From: Marinirhabdus gelatinilytica
GTDB taxonomy: Bacteria; Bacteroidota; Bacteroidia; Flavobacteriales; Flavobacteriaceae
Direction of reading: 5' to 3'
NCBI RefSeq assembly: GCF_003353425.1
Contig: NZ_QRAO01000002.1
Span: forward strand, 296,496-360,495
DNA: 64,000 nt
In this document: positions 1 to 7,772 of the stretch, in pieces
How positions within the stretch are numbered: position 1 is the stretch's first letter
Layout of the letters: every line of letters starts with the position of its first letter
Translations under genes and position numbers: made by a program
The notes under the pieces: generated by a model
What the model was told of the DNA's origin: nothing
Seen by the model: only the letters and a program-made list of their open reading frames with translations
Databases searched by the model: none

Positions 1-570
1 GTAACGGTCTACCCCAAGGCTGTCCCATATATACATGGCTTGTTGGTACAGGTCCAAAGCTTTATCGTAGTTGCCCTTATTTTTAACTCCTATGGCATAG
101 TCGCTAAGGGCTAGAGCGTGGTTTTTGGGGTCATCGCGTTCTTTTGTAATAGTGACTACCTGTTTAAAAATGGCCTGGGCACTATCTGGTTTTCCAAGCC
201 GTACCAAGGCTACTGCTTTATTTTTGAGCAGCCTATACGTAATAGGGTGGGTTTCTGGAATGTCTCGATCGTATTCCAAACCTTTTTCAAAGTTTGTTAT
301 CGCCTCCCTAAAATCACCTTTCAAGTATTCTGAATAGCCCAACATAAAGTAGCCTTCCAAAAATCCTTTTTGCAATGTATGCTTTTTGGCGTGTGCAATG
401 GTCTTGTTCCCAATTACCAAAAGGCTATCTGAATTATTCGTGTTTTTTCTTGCTCTTTGTACATACCCCTCAATCACCGGATCTGTGAAGGTTTGCGCTA
501 GCATTGTTGAATATGAAGAAAAAACCAAAAGGAAAAAAATTGCCGATGGCAAAAAGATATTACGGAACAT
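1..570 (-). CDS. TPR-repeat protein, N-terminal part (cut by window edge)
   Basis: The reverse strand is open from an ATG at 570 to the window edge, giving 190 residues in frame. It begins with a signal peptide (MFRNIFLPSAIFFLLVFSS, cleavage near MLAQ). Tetratricopeptide-like helices follow, with visible pieces such as EGYFMLGYSEYLKGDF, AITNFEKGLEYD and NKGNYDKALDLYQQAMYIW. In Bacteroidota, exported N-terminal TPR arrays of this kind often precede a transmembrane helix and a histidine kinase or LuxR-type output domain, but that part lies outside the window, so its role is not known. The start was chosen because the signal peptide begins directly at this ATG. The TPR assignment is good; the function is open. 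Confidence 0.8.
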   Translation of the reverse strand, partial: MFRNIFLPSAIFFLLVFSSYSTMLAQTFTDPVIEGYVQRARKNTNNSDSLLVIGNKTIAHAKKHTLQKGFLEGYFMLGYSEYLKGDFREAITNFEKGLEYDRDIPETHPITYRLLKNKAVALVRLGKPDSAQAIFKQVVTITKERDDPKNHALALSDYAIGVKNKGNYDKALDLYQQAMYIWDSLGVDRY

Positions 571-705
571 AAATTGGGGAGGGCTTCGCTAATTAATTTT
601 CATAAAGTTAGAAAAAATATACCGGTATTTTCACCTAAGGTGCAAAAATTGAATTTTGTAACAGCTAACAGTTTGATATTTTGTTGTTTACCTAAAGCTG
701 TGTTT

Positions 706-1515
706 CTATTGTTCTGGATACCAATCTAATTGTACAACCTCGATCTGGTTGGATACACTGGATTTTTTGATCAAATCCCGGAACACCCCAACATCGCTCA
801 TTCCCTCTGCGCCTCTGTAGTGGTAGGGGTATACTTTTTTCGGCTTAAAAGCTACCACGGCACTGGCAGCGCTCTGGACGGTCATGGTGTAAGGAAGGTT
901 CATACATACAAAGGCAATATCTATATTTTCCAGCGAACGCATTTCGGGTATATCTTCGGTATCTCCTGAAATATAAACCCGCTTGTTGCCATCGTCAATT
1001 ACATAACCGTTACCTCTTCCCTGGGGATGGAACTTTAAAGCTTCTTCCCGGAGATTGTACATAGGAACGGCATGGAACTTAACCCCCAACATCATCTTTA
1101 GCTCAGTGGAAGTCCCATTGTTCAAGATACTTGTTTGGGACTGTAGGGAGGGATTCATTTTTTCCATAACGGCCTTGGGCACTATAATAACAGTTTTTTC
1201 GGTTATAACGGCCTCTAGGGTTTCTTCGTTAAAGTGGTCGCCGTGGATATCGGTCACCAATATTACATCAGGGCTGGGTTGCCCTTCAAAAGCTTCGGCA
1301 CCGCCTACGGGATCTACATATATTACATTCTCGTTCCATTGCAGTACCATAGTGGCGTGGGAGATTGGGGTAATAGCTATGCTAGTTTCAATCGCTTCAA
1401 TTGTGTTTTCAGGAGTGGTGGTCTTTTCCAGTTGGGCTTCAGAAGTTTTTTGATTTGTGTCCTTGCAAGAAAAGAACACTAACAACAACAGTGAAAATAG
1501 TACGGGAGTCTTCAT
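706..1515 (-). CDS. Metallo-beta-lactamase-fold hydrolase, lipoprotein (UlaG-like)
   Basis: 269 residues. The N-terminus is a lipoprotein signal (LLLLVFFSC, lipidated Cys at about residue 17), so it is probably anchored in the envelope. The fold is the Lactamase_B_2/UlaG type: the early HATMVL strand is followed by the metal-binding stretch DIHGDHFNEE (HxHxDH variant), a later VYISGDTEDIPEM giving the bridging Asp, and YPYHYRG near the C-terminus giving the last His. Family members are metal-dependent hydrolases (lactonases and phosphodiesterases); the substrate cannot be read from sequence. It stands alone between the partial TPR gene and the hut genes. Fold assignment is strong; the specific activity is unknown. 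Confidence 0.85.
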   Translation of the reverse strand: MKTPVLFSLLLLVFFSCKDTNQKTSEAQLEKTTTPENTIEAIETSIAITPISHATMVLQWNENVIYVDPVGGAEAFEGQPSPDVILVTDIHGDHFNEETLEAVITEKTVIIVPKAVMEKMNPSLQSQTSILNNGTSTELKMMLGVKFHAVPMYNLREEALKFHPQGRGNGYVIDDGNKRVYISGDTEDIPEMRSLENIDIAFVCMNLPYTMTVQSAASAVVAFKPKKVYPYHYRGAEGMSDVGVFRDLIKKSSVSNQIEVVQLDWYPEQ

Positions 1516-1559
1516 AACGTGGGTTTTGTATAAAGGTACAAATCAAAACCCAATAATCC

Positions 1560-2558
1560 CTAATGCGCAATGATATCTGAAACCAAATAGGCTATCGTCT
1601 TCCCTACTTGTCCCGCAAACAGTTCTCTGTTGGGCGCTCCTTCGCAAATGTGGATGTAGGAGCAGTGTTTCTTTTCTGAAAAATAACGAACAAACCGCCT
1701 ACAGTCTTCCACACTAAAGCCACTGGGACCTATAGCACTACTACCCATCCCTGCAATGGCGTCCATATCTATTTCAAGACCAAAGGATGCTGTACAGCAG
1801 AACCCTTCAGCTTCCTGCATTGCTTCAGCAAAGCTCTTTTTTTGTGTTACTGAAATATCCTCAAAAAATGAAAACCGTACCTTTTCAGCAACTTTTGCCA
1901 TGCGGTCCAATTGTACTTGGGAGGTATAATTGCGATGCAAACCAAAGATAAAATACCGCTCTAAAAACCCTTCTTGTGCAGCATAACTGAAACCATTTCC
2001 GCTGTGGCGATGTTCCAAGGCGCGAAAATCGGTATGGGCATCAAAATTTATACAGTTTATAGGGATTCCCAATGCTTTTGAAGCACCTTTTAAATTCCCA
2101 AAACTATTATTGTGCCCGCCACCAACCACAATGGGAACCTTCCCGAAGGAAACAATAGTTTCAATAATTTCAGCAAGTAGATGATCTATCTGCGAGACCA
2201 GCTCACCCAGTTTTTCAACATAATGTGTTTCACTTGTATCCAGTGCTGCTGCTTGTTGCATTTGCTGTGTACAGTCTAGCTCACCCAACACGATACAGCT
2301 GTTTGCTTGGCAATATTGGGTTTGTTGTATGTTGCATAGGGCTGATAGTAAAGCTTCCCAAGCTTTTGAAGCACCTGGTTTTCCATGATTGGCACGTACG
2401 CCAATATCTTCAGGAATGCCTAAGAGTATATATTTTTGTGGGGCATCCTTTAAGTCTTCCAACGACGAAACCGTTAGCGTAACCTGTCCAAACTTGAGTT
2501 CCCCACGGCGGGCGTTGGTGTAAGATAACAAATCTTCCTTCGTGTAAATTTTCAGCAT
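1560..2558 (-). CDS. hutG: Formimidoylglutamase
   Basis: 332 residues of the arginase/agmatinase/formiminoglutamase superfamily. It hydrolyses N-formimino-L-glutamate to glutamate and formamide, the last step of one histidine-degradation route. The binuclear Mn site is visible as GGGHNNSFG (His), NFDAHTDFR (DxHxD) and EIDMDAI (DxD). The assignment to hutG rather than arginase rests on the neighbour: its ATG overlaps the stop of hutI by one base (TAATG), so the two are translationally coupled. The N-terminal 60 residues carry the family's substrate loop (IPEDIGVRANHGKPGA). hutH and hutU are not in this window. Confidence 0.92.
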   Translation of the reverse strand: MLKIYTKEDLLSYTNARRGELKFGQVTLTVSSLEDLKDAPQKYILLGIPEDIGVRANHGKPGASKAWEALLSALCNIQQTQYCQANSCIVLGELDCTQQMQQAAALDTSETHYVEKLGELVSQIDHLLAEIIETIVSFGKVPIVVGGGHNNSFGNLKGASKALGIPINCINFDAHTDFRALEHRHSGNGFSYAAQEGFLERYFIFGLHRNYTSQVQLDRMAKVAEKVRFSFFEDISVTQKKSFAEAMQEAEGFCCTASFGLEIDMDAIAGMGSSAIGPSGFSVEDCRRFVRYFSEKKHCSYIHICEGAPNRELFAGQVGKTIAYLVSDIIAH

Positions 2559-3796
2559 TACTCGATTGTTTTTCCGTTTATAATTACGGTTTCAATATTG
2601 TTGTTACCAAAGTCGTAGGGTAAATACGCGTAGCTAGGAATCTCTTTTGTAACCATGACACTGGCATTTTTTCCTTTGGTGATACTTCCGTGGGTATCGC
2701 TCAACCCCATTGCGTAGGCACCGTTCAGAGTTGCAGCGTTGATTGCTTCTTCTGGGGTAAGCTTCATTTTTATACAAGCGGTAGCAACTACAAAATTCAT
2801 ATTTCCGCTAGGGGTAGAACCTGGATTATAGTCGGTAGCCAGGGCCAAGGGCAAGCCTGCATCTATCAATTCTCTTCCCGGGGTATAGGGAATGCTCAAA
2901 AAGTAAGAGCAGGAGGGAAGCGCCACGGGCATAGTATCGCTGTTTTGGAGTACCGAGATATCCGCATTGGTCAATACTTCTAGATGGTCCACGCTAAGTG
3001 CATCGTGTACCACCCCTGCTTTAACGCCTCCTATAGCATTAAACTGGTTTACGTGAATTTTGGGCATCAAGCCATAGCTGTTGCCAGCTTGCAGTAATTT
3101 GTGGGTATCCTCAACACTAAAGTATCCTTTTTCACAAAATATATCGATATAGTCTGCAAGGTTCTCCTGGGCTACTTTTGGGAGCATATTGGTTATAATA
3201 TGATTTAAATACCCATCTTTATCTCCTTTAAATTCAGCAGGTACGGCATGTGCGCCCAAGAATGTTGTTTTTACGGTTACAGGAAAGTTATCCCCCAATT
3301 TTTTGGCCACCCGTAGCATTTTCAGTTCGGCTTCGGTTGTAAGGCCATAGCCACTTTTAATCTCAATGGCACCTGTGCCCATTCGCATGACCTGCTCCAA
3401 TCTTTGGGCAGATTGTTTATATAGATCCTCTTCGTGTGTTTCTTGCAATTTTTTGGCGCTGTTCAGGATACCACCACCTTTTTCGGCAATTTCTTGGTAG
3501 CTCAATCCATTTATCCTATCTACGAATTCCTGTTCGCGGTTACCGGCATATACAATGTGGGTATGGCTATCGCACCACGTGGGAAGTACCATTTTTCCAG
3601 TACAGTCTATGGTTTTTTCTGCTGAAATATCTGCCAAGGAATCCATTGTCCCAAAATCCTTGATCGTATTATCTTCCAGCAGCAACCAAGCATTTTTTAG
3701 CGAGGGGAGTTCCTTCATAGCCCCACCGGCTATTTTTTTGGTGTCTTGTTCGCGGATTTGGAGGAGTTCCTTTATATTAGTTAACAATAATTTCAT
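2558..3796 (-). CDS. hutI: Imidazolonepropionase
   Basis: 412 residues, the normal length for HutI. It opens the ring of 4-imidazolone-5-propanoate to give N-formimino-L-glutamate, which the overlapping downstream hutG then hydrolyses. Metal ligands are visible: the HxH of CDSHTHIVYAG, His in TTFLGAHAVP and in MPKIHVNQFNAIGG, and Asp in ALATDYNPGS. KSGYGL is the family's substrate-binding stretch. The enzyme is cytoplasmic with no signal peptide. The gene is divergent from the PLP enzyme at 3857; a weak TATATTTA -7-like element lies just upstream of its ATG on the minus strand. Confidence 0.95.
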   Translation of the reverse strand: MKLLLTNIKELLQIREQDTKKIAGGAMKELPSLKNAWLLLEDNTIKDFGTMDSLADISAEKTIDCTGKMVLPTWCDSHTHIVYAGNREQEFVDRINGLSYQEIAEKGGGILNSAKKLQETHEEDLYKQSAQRLEQVMRMGTGAIEIKSGYGLTTEAELKMLRVAKKLGDNFPVTVKTTFLGAHAVPAEFKGDKDGYLNHIITNMLPKVAQENLADYIDIFCEKGYFSVEDTHKLLQAGNSYGLMPKIHVNQFNAIGGVKAGVVHDALSVDHLEVLTNADISVLQNSDTMPVALPSCSYFLSIPYTPGRELIDAGLPLALATDYNPGSTPSGNMNFVVATACIKMKLTPEEAINAATLNGAYAMGLSDTHGSITKGKNASVMVTKEIPSYAYLPYDFGNNNIETVIINGKTIE

Positions 3797-3856
3797 AGGC
3801 TAAATATAGCAAACCTTCATAGTATTTGATACCTTAGAACCCTAAAAATTGAAGTA

Positions 3857-5026
3857 ATGGCAAAAACCGAAAATATGGGCGTAAACACAATTTGTACGCA
3901 CGTGGGAGAAGTAGCGGACGAACAATTTAAAGGAGCTATTTCACCTTTGTATATGAGCAGTTCGTATGCGTATGAGAATGTGGATATTAAGCGCTACCCG
4001 AGGTATTTTAACACTCCCAACCAAGAAGCTTTGGGAAAAAAAATAGCTGCGCTGGAACATACCGAAGCAGGAATGATCTTTGGTAGTGGTATGGCAGCCG
4101 TAAGCCATTGTTTGTTGGCGTTTCTTCAAAAAGGCGACCATGTTGTATTACAAAAAACACTCTATGGCGGCACATACAATTTTGTGGTGGAAGAGTTTGG
4201 GAAATTTGGGATTGAATATACGTTTACGAATGGTTTTGCCGAAGAGGATTTCAGAAATGCACTACAGGACAACTCTAAGGTTATTTATGTTGAGACCCCC
4301 AGCAACCCGTTGATGCTCATTACAGATTTGGAGATGATAACCAGATTGGCCAAAGAGCACGATCTGGTCTCCATGATAGACAATACGTTTGCTTCGCCCA
4401 TCAACCAAAACCCGGCAGACTTTGGTATAGACATCGTTATCCATAGTGCTACAAAATATATGGGAGGCCACAGCGATATTTGTGCAGGGGCCGTTGCCGC
4501 GAGCGATGAGCATATTGAACAAATTTGGAACCTCTCTAAAAATATAGGAGGTAGTTTGAGCGATTATACCGTGTGGCTCTTGGAGCGTAGCCTAAAAACG
4601 TTGGCACTTCGCGTAAAAGCCCAAAACCGAAATGCAAAGAAAATGGCCAAATGGTTACACAAGCACCCACTTGTAAAAAAGGTATATTACCCAGGATTGA
4701 AGGATCATCCAGACTATACTTTGGCAAAAAAGCAAATGAAGGGCTATACGGGTATGCTATCTTTTGAATTGATCCCCACGGTAAATGCGGAGACATTTAT
4801 GCAATCACTACAATTAATAAAACAATCTATGAGTCTGGCAGGGGTAGAATCAACCATCTTATCCCCCGCAAAAACAAGCCACACACTACTTTCTGCTGAA
4901 GAAAGGACCCATCAGGGAATAAGTGACGGGTTGTTGCGTTTTTCGGTGGGAATTGAAGAGAAGAAAGACCTCATAGCAGATTTTGAACACGCTTTTGAAG
5001 TTGCCGCAAAAAAAGAAATAGCATAA
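3857..5026 (+). CDS. Trans-sulfuration family PLP enzyme (cystathionine gamma-synthase / methionine gamma-lyase type)
   Basis: 389 residues of the Cys/Met metabolism PLP-dependent family. The PLP-binding lysine lies in SATKYMGGHSD. Other family marks are the phosphate-binding stretch FGSGMAAVSH near residue 75, YGGTYN, the ring-stacking region ETPSNPLM and the cofactor Asp in MIDNTFASP. Members are cystathionine gamma-synthase, cystathionine gamma-lyase, O-acetylhomoserine sulfhydrylase or methionine gamma-lyase, and these cannot be separated reliably by eye. The next gene is bshB1 of bacillithiol synthesis, 29 bp downstream on the same strand; that would fit a role in cysteine supply, but this is only an inference from position. 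Confidence 0.9.
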   Translation: MAKTENMGVNTICTHVGEVADEQFKGAISPLYMSSSYAYENVDIKRYPRYFNTPNQEALGKKIAALEHTEAGMIFGSGMAAVSHCLLAFLQKGDHVVLQKTLYGGTYNFVVEEFGKFGIEYTFTNGFAEEDFRNALQDNSKVIYVETPSNPLMLITDLEMITRLAKEHDLVSMIDNTFASPINQNPADFGIDIVIHSATKYMGGHSDICAGAVAASDEHIEQIWNLSKNIGGSLSDYTVWLLERSLKTLALRVKAQNRNAKKMAKWLHKHPLVKKVYYPGLKDHPDYTLAKKQMKGYTGMLSFELIPTVNAETFMQSLQLIKQSMSLAGVESTILSPAKTSHTLLSAEERTHQGISDGLLRFSVGIEEKKDLIADFEHAFEVAAKKEIA

Positions 5027-5055
5027 ATGTGCCGAACCATAAAATTGAATTTTAG

Positions 5056-5772
5056 ATGAAATTAGATATACTCGCAATAGGTGCACACCCCGACGACGTT
5101 GAGATGAGTTGTGGAGGTACGTTGGCAAAAGAAATAGCCAATGGGAAAAAAGTTGGAATCCTTGACTTAACAAGGGGAGAGCTAGGTACAAGGGGGAATG
5201 CCGCGATACGTGAAAAAGAAGCAAAGACAGCTGCTGAAACTTTAGGGATTTCGGTTAGGGAGAATCTAGAGTTTGGTGATGGTTTTTTTGTGAATAACCA
5301 GGCTACCCAACTGGAAGTGATTAAAATTATACGTAAATACCGTCCTGAAATTATTCTGTGCAATGCCATTGACGATAGGCATATAGACCATGGTAAAGGA
5401 AGCAAACTGGTTAGTGATGCTAGTTTTTTAAGCGGTTTGGCAAAAATTGAGACCATCCACCAAGGAAACCACCAACATCCGTGGAGACCTAAACAGGTTT
5501 ACCATTACGTACAGTGGAAAGAACTCACCCCAGATTTTGTTGTGGATATCACGGGCTTTGAGGACAAAAAGATGGAAGCTATTTTTGCTTACAAAAGTCA
5601 ATTCTTTGATGAGAATTCCAGAGAGCCCAATACACCCATTTCTTCAAAAAATGCAACGGATAGTATGTTGTACCGAAATAGAAACCTAGGTAGGTTAATA
5701 GGCACAGAAGCAGCTGAAGGTTTTACGGTAGAACGATTACCTGCAGTGTCTTCAATTTTCGATTTGATTTAA
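5056..5772 (+). CDS. bshB1: Bacillithiol biosynthesis deacetylase BshB1
   Basis: 238 residues of the LmbE-like zinc deacetylase family. It removes the acetyl group from GlcNAc-malate to give GlcN-malate in bacillithiol synthesis. Diagnostic motifs are AHPDDVEMSCGGTLA (Zn ligands His, Asp, Asp) at residues 11-25, LTRGELGTRG, and IDDRHIDHGKGSKL, whose second His completes the site. Both length and N-terminus match BshB1 proteins of Bacteroidota. It follows the PLP enzyme by 29 bp and probably shares its transcript. The tRNA-His promoter begins 17 bp after its stop. Confidence 0.93.
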   Translation: MKLDILAIGAHPDDVEMSCGGTLAKEIANGKKVGILDLTRGELGTRGNAAIREKEAKTAAETLGISVRENLEFGDGFFVNNQATQLEVIKIIRKYRPEIILCNAIDDRHIDHGKGSKLVSDASFLSGLAKIETIHQGNHQHPWRPKQVYHYVQWKELTPDFVVDITGFEDKKMEAIFAYKSQFFDENSREPNTPISSKNATDSMLYRNRNLGRLIGTEAAEGFTVERLPAVSSIFDLI

Positions 5773-5788
5773 AAATTTTTACTTCTTA

Positions 5789-5819
5789 TTGTACAACCGT
5801 GATAATTGAAGTATATTTG
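5789..5819 (+). promoter_or_regulatory. Bacteroidota-type promoter of tRNA-His
   Basis: A TTG (-33) at 5789-5791 is followed after 20 bases by TATATTTG (-7) at 5812-5819. This matches the flavobacterial consensus TTG-N17-23-TAnnTTTG and sits about 29 bases before the mature tRNA 5' end. Confidence 0.6.
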
Positions 5820-5847
5820 CATCCGCTTTTCGAATGAAAAGCAATAT

Positions 5848-5923
5848 GGTGGTTGTAGCTCAGTTGGTTAGAGCGCCTGATTGTGGTTCAGGAGGTCGTC
5901 GGTTCGAGACCGATCTTCCACCC
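5848..5923 (+). tRNA. tRNA-His (GTG anticodon)
   Basis: A cloverleaf can be drawn: acceptor GTGGTTG (5849-5855) preceded by the extra G-1 at 5848 typical of tRNA-His, D arm GCTC/GAGC, anticodon arm CCTGA-TTGTGGT-TCAGG with anticodon GTG, and T arm GTCGG-TTCGAGA-CCGAT. G-1 would pair with the discriminator C at 5922. The 3' acceptor strand is CTTCCAC (5915-5921), so two of the seven acceptor pairs, 53/17 and 54/16 (last two digits), are T-T oppositions. No complete CCA is encoded. The part from 5908 onward is duplicated downstream. Identity is sure; whether the mismatches are normal for this lineage is not. Confidence 0.93.
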
Positions 5924-6210
5924 AAAAATACAAGTCCTTCAGCAATGGGGGACTTTTTTTGTCGTACTGGGTTCATAAAGATAGAATAGGTCGAGAAGTT
6001 TATACTGAGCGTGCAGCAGTCGAAGTAAGACCGATCTTCCACCCAAAAATACAAGTCCTTCAGCAATGGGGAACTTTTTTTGTTGTACTAAGTTCACAAA
6101 TAGGTCGAGAAGATTATGCTGAACGCCAAGTAAGGTCAACCTGCCACTGGAACAAAAAGGGAGGGGGTTTCCATACAAAAACACAAGTCCTTCAGCAATG
6201 AGGGGCTTTT
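5908..6210. repeat. Tandem repeats of the tRNA-His 3' end plus terminator
   Basis: A unit starting inside the T loop of tRNA-His (5908) repeats at 6029, an offset of 121 bp. Both copies begin GACCGATCTTCCACCC, then carry ACAAGTCCTTCAGCAATGGG, a T run, GT(C/T)GTACT, a shared AGGTCGAGAAG and end with AAGTAA. The second copy is slightly shorter and diverged. A third, partial copy at 6173-6210 keeps only the terminator-like part. The two longer copies end in the tRNA's own T-arm/acceptor strand, so copy 2 is a fragment that cannot be a tRNA. No integrase or transposase is nearby. This region has no credible protein gene. Confidence 0.9.
5932..5960 (+). terminator. Rho-independent terminator of tRNA-His
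   Basis: AAGTCC at 5932-5937 pairs with GGACTT at 5950-5955 and runs into a T tract ending at 5960. Repeated copies lie at about 6053-6081 (one stem mismatch) and 6185-6212 (one G-T pair). Confidence 0.65.
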
Positions 6211-7011
6211 TTATGGAGCAGTGTTAACGGTGCCCAATACGTACAGTTGTGATAGGGTTGGTGTTTCGCTTCCGCCTTCAGGTTCTAGTGTTATCCCAAA
6301 GCCTTCTGCTTCTGGGAAATTTTCTAATTTATAGAGGCCGGTATCAACGAGTGAAGCTTCATCTAACAGTCCCATACTTGTAGGTGTTAATGGTTCCATG
6401 ATCAAGGACCACACTTGGTAAACTTTTCCTCTTGGGGGTGTTGGCAGTTCCTTGGTGTCTATGTACGCAACTTGCTGGTCTTTGTTGTAGAAAATTTTGG
6501 CTTTTGCTTCAGGAGCCACGTTTTGGTTTCCTGGTAGGGATATAGGTGTAAACGCCTCACTCCTTATATCTGCCAAGATAGTTTCGGTTTTTATCTTTTG
6601 TTCTGTTACGTCTTCGAGCTGTTCTTTTACGTTATTGGTTTCGGTAGTGGTAATTTCCAGTTCTTCCTGGAGTGCATTGTTCTCATTTAGAAAATAGAAG
6701 AGACCACATAGGAGCAAAATAGCTGCTGCCCATCCAGAAATTGCTTTCCAGTTGGTTGTGTCGCTGGTTTCTTTTGTGATGTTCCGTACATTTTTAATGC
6801 TGTTTAAAATATACGTCCAAACCATTGCAGAGAGTGGTGGGGCTACTCCTTCGGCAAGCTGGATGAGGGAGGATTCTATTATTTCAATTTCCTTTTTTAA
6901 ATTGGGATATTGTGCAATAGCGTCCTCAACTTCCTGTACCTCATTTTCGGGCAAGGAACCGCAAACGTATAATTCTAATTTTCCGGATGCTATTAGTTCT
7001 TGTTCTGTCAT
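6211..7011 (-). CDS. Anti-sigma factor (RskA-like)
   Basis: 266 residues. The N-terminal cytoplasmic part (MTEQELIASGKLELYVCGSL) resembles the anti-sigma zinc-finger-like/RskA N-domain. One membrane helix lies at about residues 91-108 (AISGWAAAILLLCGLFYFL). A coiled stretch rich in E and T follows, then an RskA-type C-terminal domain outside the membrane (GKVYQVWSLI, FGITLEPEGGS). Such proteins hold an ECF sigma factor inactive until a signal triggers release. The gene starts one base after the stop of the sigma gene at 7013, so the two are a coupled pair. The third tRNA-derived terminator copy runs into its stop codon from the other side. Confidence 0.88.
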   Translation of the reverse strand: MTEQELIASGKLELYVCGSLPENEVQEVEDAIAQYPNLKKEIEIIESSLIQLAEGVAPPLSAMVWTYILNSIKNVRNITKETSDTTNWKAISGWAAAILLLCGLFYFLNENNALQEELEITTTETNNVKEQLEDVTEQKIKTETILADIRSEAFTPISLPGNQNVAPEAKAKIFYNKDQQVAYIDTKELPTPPRGKVYQVWSLIMEPLTPTSMGLLDEASLVDTGLYKLENFPEAEGFGITLEPEGGSETPTLSQLYVLGTVNTAP

Positions 7012-7012
7012 G

Positions 7013-7552
7013 TTATTGTGGGCCTAATACTATTAAACGTAAATCGCTTAAACAATTTCTATTCCTTGTTTTTAATGTTCCCAATGGCATTTCAAGTTTT
7101 TCTGCGGCGTCCTTTTGCGTAAAACCTTTAAAAAACAGTAGGTCTATTATAGAGATACAAACTGGTTTCAGCTTGTCTACAAATTTTTTTAGACCTATTG
7201 CGTTGGTTTTTTTGTTTAGGTTATCAGAGGACGACAAAATATCTACGAAATTAGTAGTGCTCAGGTTTTTTTTACTGTTCTTAAAACTCTTGGAGCGTGT
7301 TTTGTCAATCGCGCTATTCCTAGCAATATTGAGTATCCACGTGAAAAAACGACCTTTTGTATTATCGTAGGATGAAGCGTTGTCCCAAATTTTTATAAAT
7401 ACGTCCTGAAGCACTTCTTCTGCAATGTCCTCGTCCAGAACAATGCTGTAAATTATTCCGAAGATCGCTTCGGAGTACATCATATACAGTTTCGAGAAAG
7501 CACGTTCGTTGCGTTCTTTCAATAAATCAATCAAATAATCCGGTTGCTCCAT
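7013..7552 (-). CDS. ECF-type RNA polymerase sigma factor
   Basis: 179 residues. Region 2 (AFSKLYMMYSEAIFGIIYSI, then EVLQDVFIKIWDNASSYD) and region 4 (FFKGFTQKDAAEKLEMPLGTLKTR, a helix-turn-helix) have the layout of ECF sigma-70 factors. It recruits RNA polymerase to its own set of promoters. It is followed after one base by its RskA-like anti-sigma factor. The 220 bp upstream (7553-7772) separate it from the divergent M36 protease; nothing there shows a clear shared operator. Target genes are unknown. Confidence 0.93.
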   Translation of the reverse strand: MEQPDYLIDLLKERNERAFSKLYMMYSEAIFGIIYSIVLDEDIAEEVLQDVFIKIWDNASSYDNTKGRFFTWILNIARNSAIDKTRSKSFKNSKKNLSTTNFVDILSSSDNLNKKTNAIGLKKFVDKLKPVCISIIDLLFFKGFTQKDAAEKLEMPLGTLKTRNRNCLSDLRLIVLGPQ

Positions 7553-7772
7553 GTAAGGTTATAAAATTTAAGAGCACTAAGTTAATTAATTCTTGAATTA
7601 AAAACTTCAAATTTATTATTAATTAAAAAATATATAACAAAACTGGTATTAAATTCAAGAAATGTTAAAAAAAACGAGTTTCAGTTTAAATATTTGTTAA
7701 AAATTAAAAATTGTATATTTTTACATCCTTAACTTAAAATTACTTATCCTACACTTTAAATCAATTTTTTCT

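Noticed and set aside
1560-3796. A complete histidine-degradation operon
   Set aside because: Only hutI and hutG are present; hutH and hutU are not in the window.
5860-6201. Open frames on both strands across the tRNA-His repeats
   Set aside because: They are created by the repeated tRNA 3' end and terminators; no start context, no family and no codon pattern.
5908-6210. Claim of an integrated element at tRNA-His
   Set aside because: No integrase, excisionase or foreign genes between or beside the repeats; only a possible scar can be argued.
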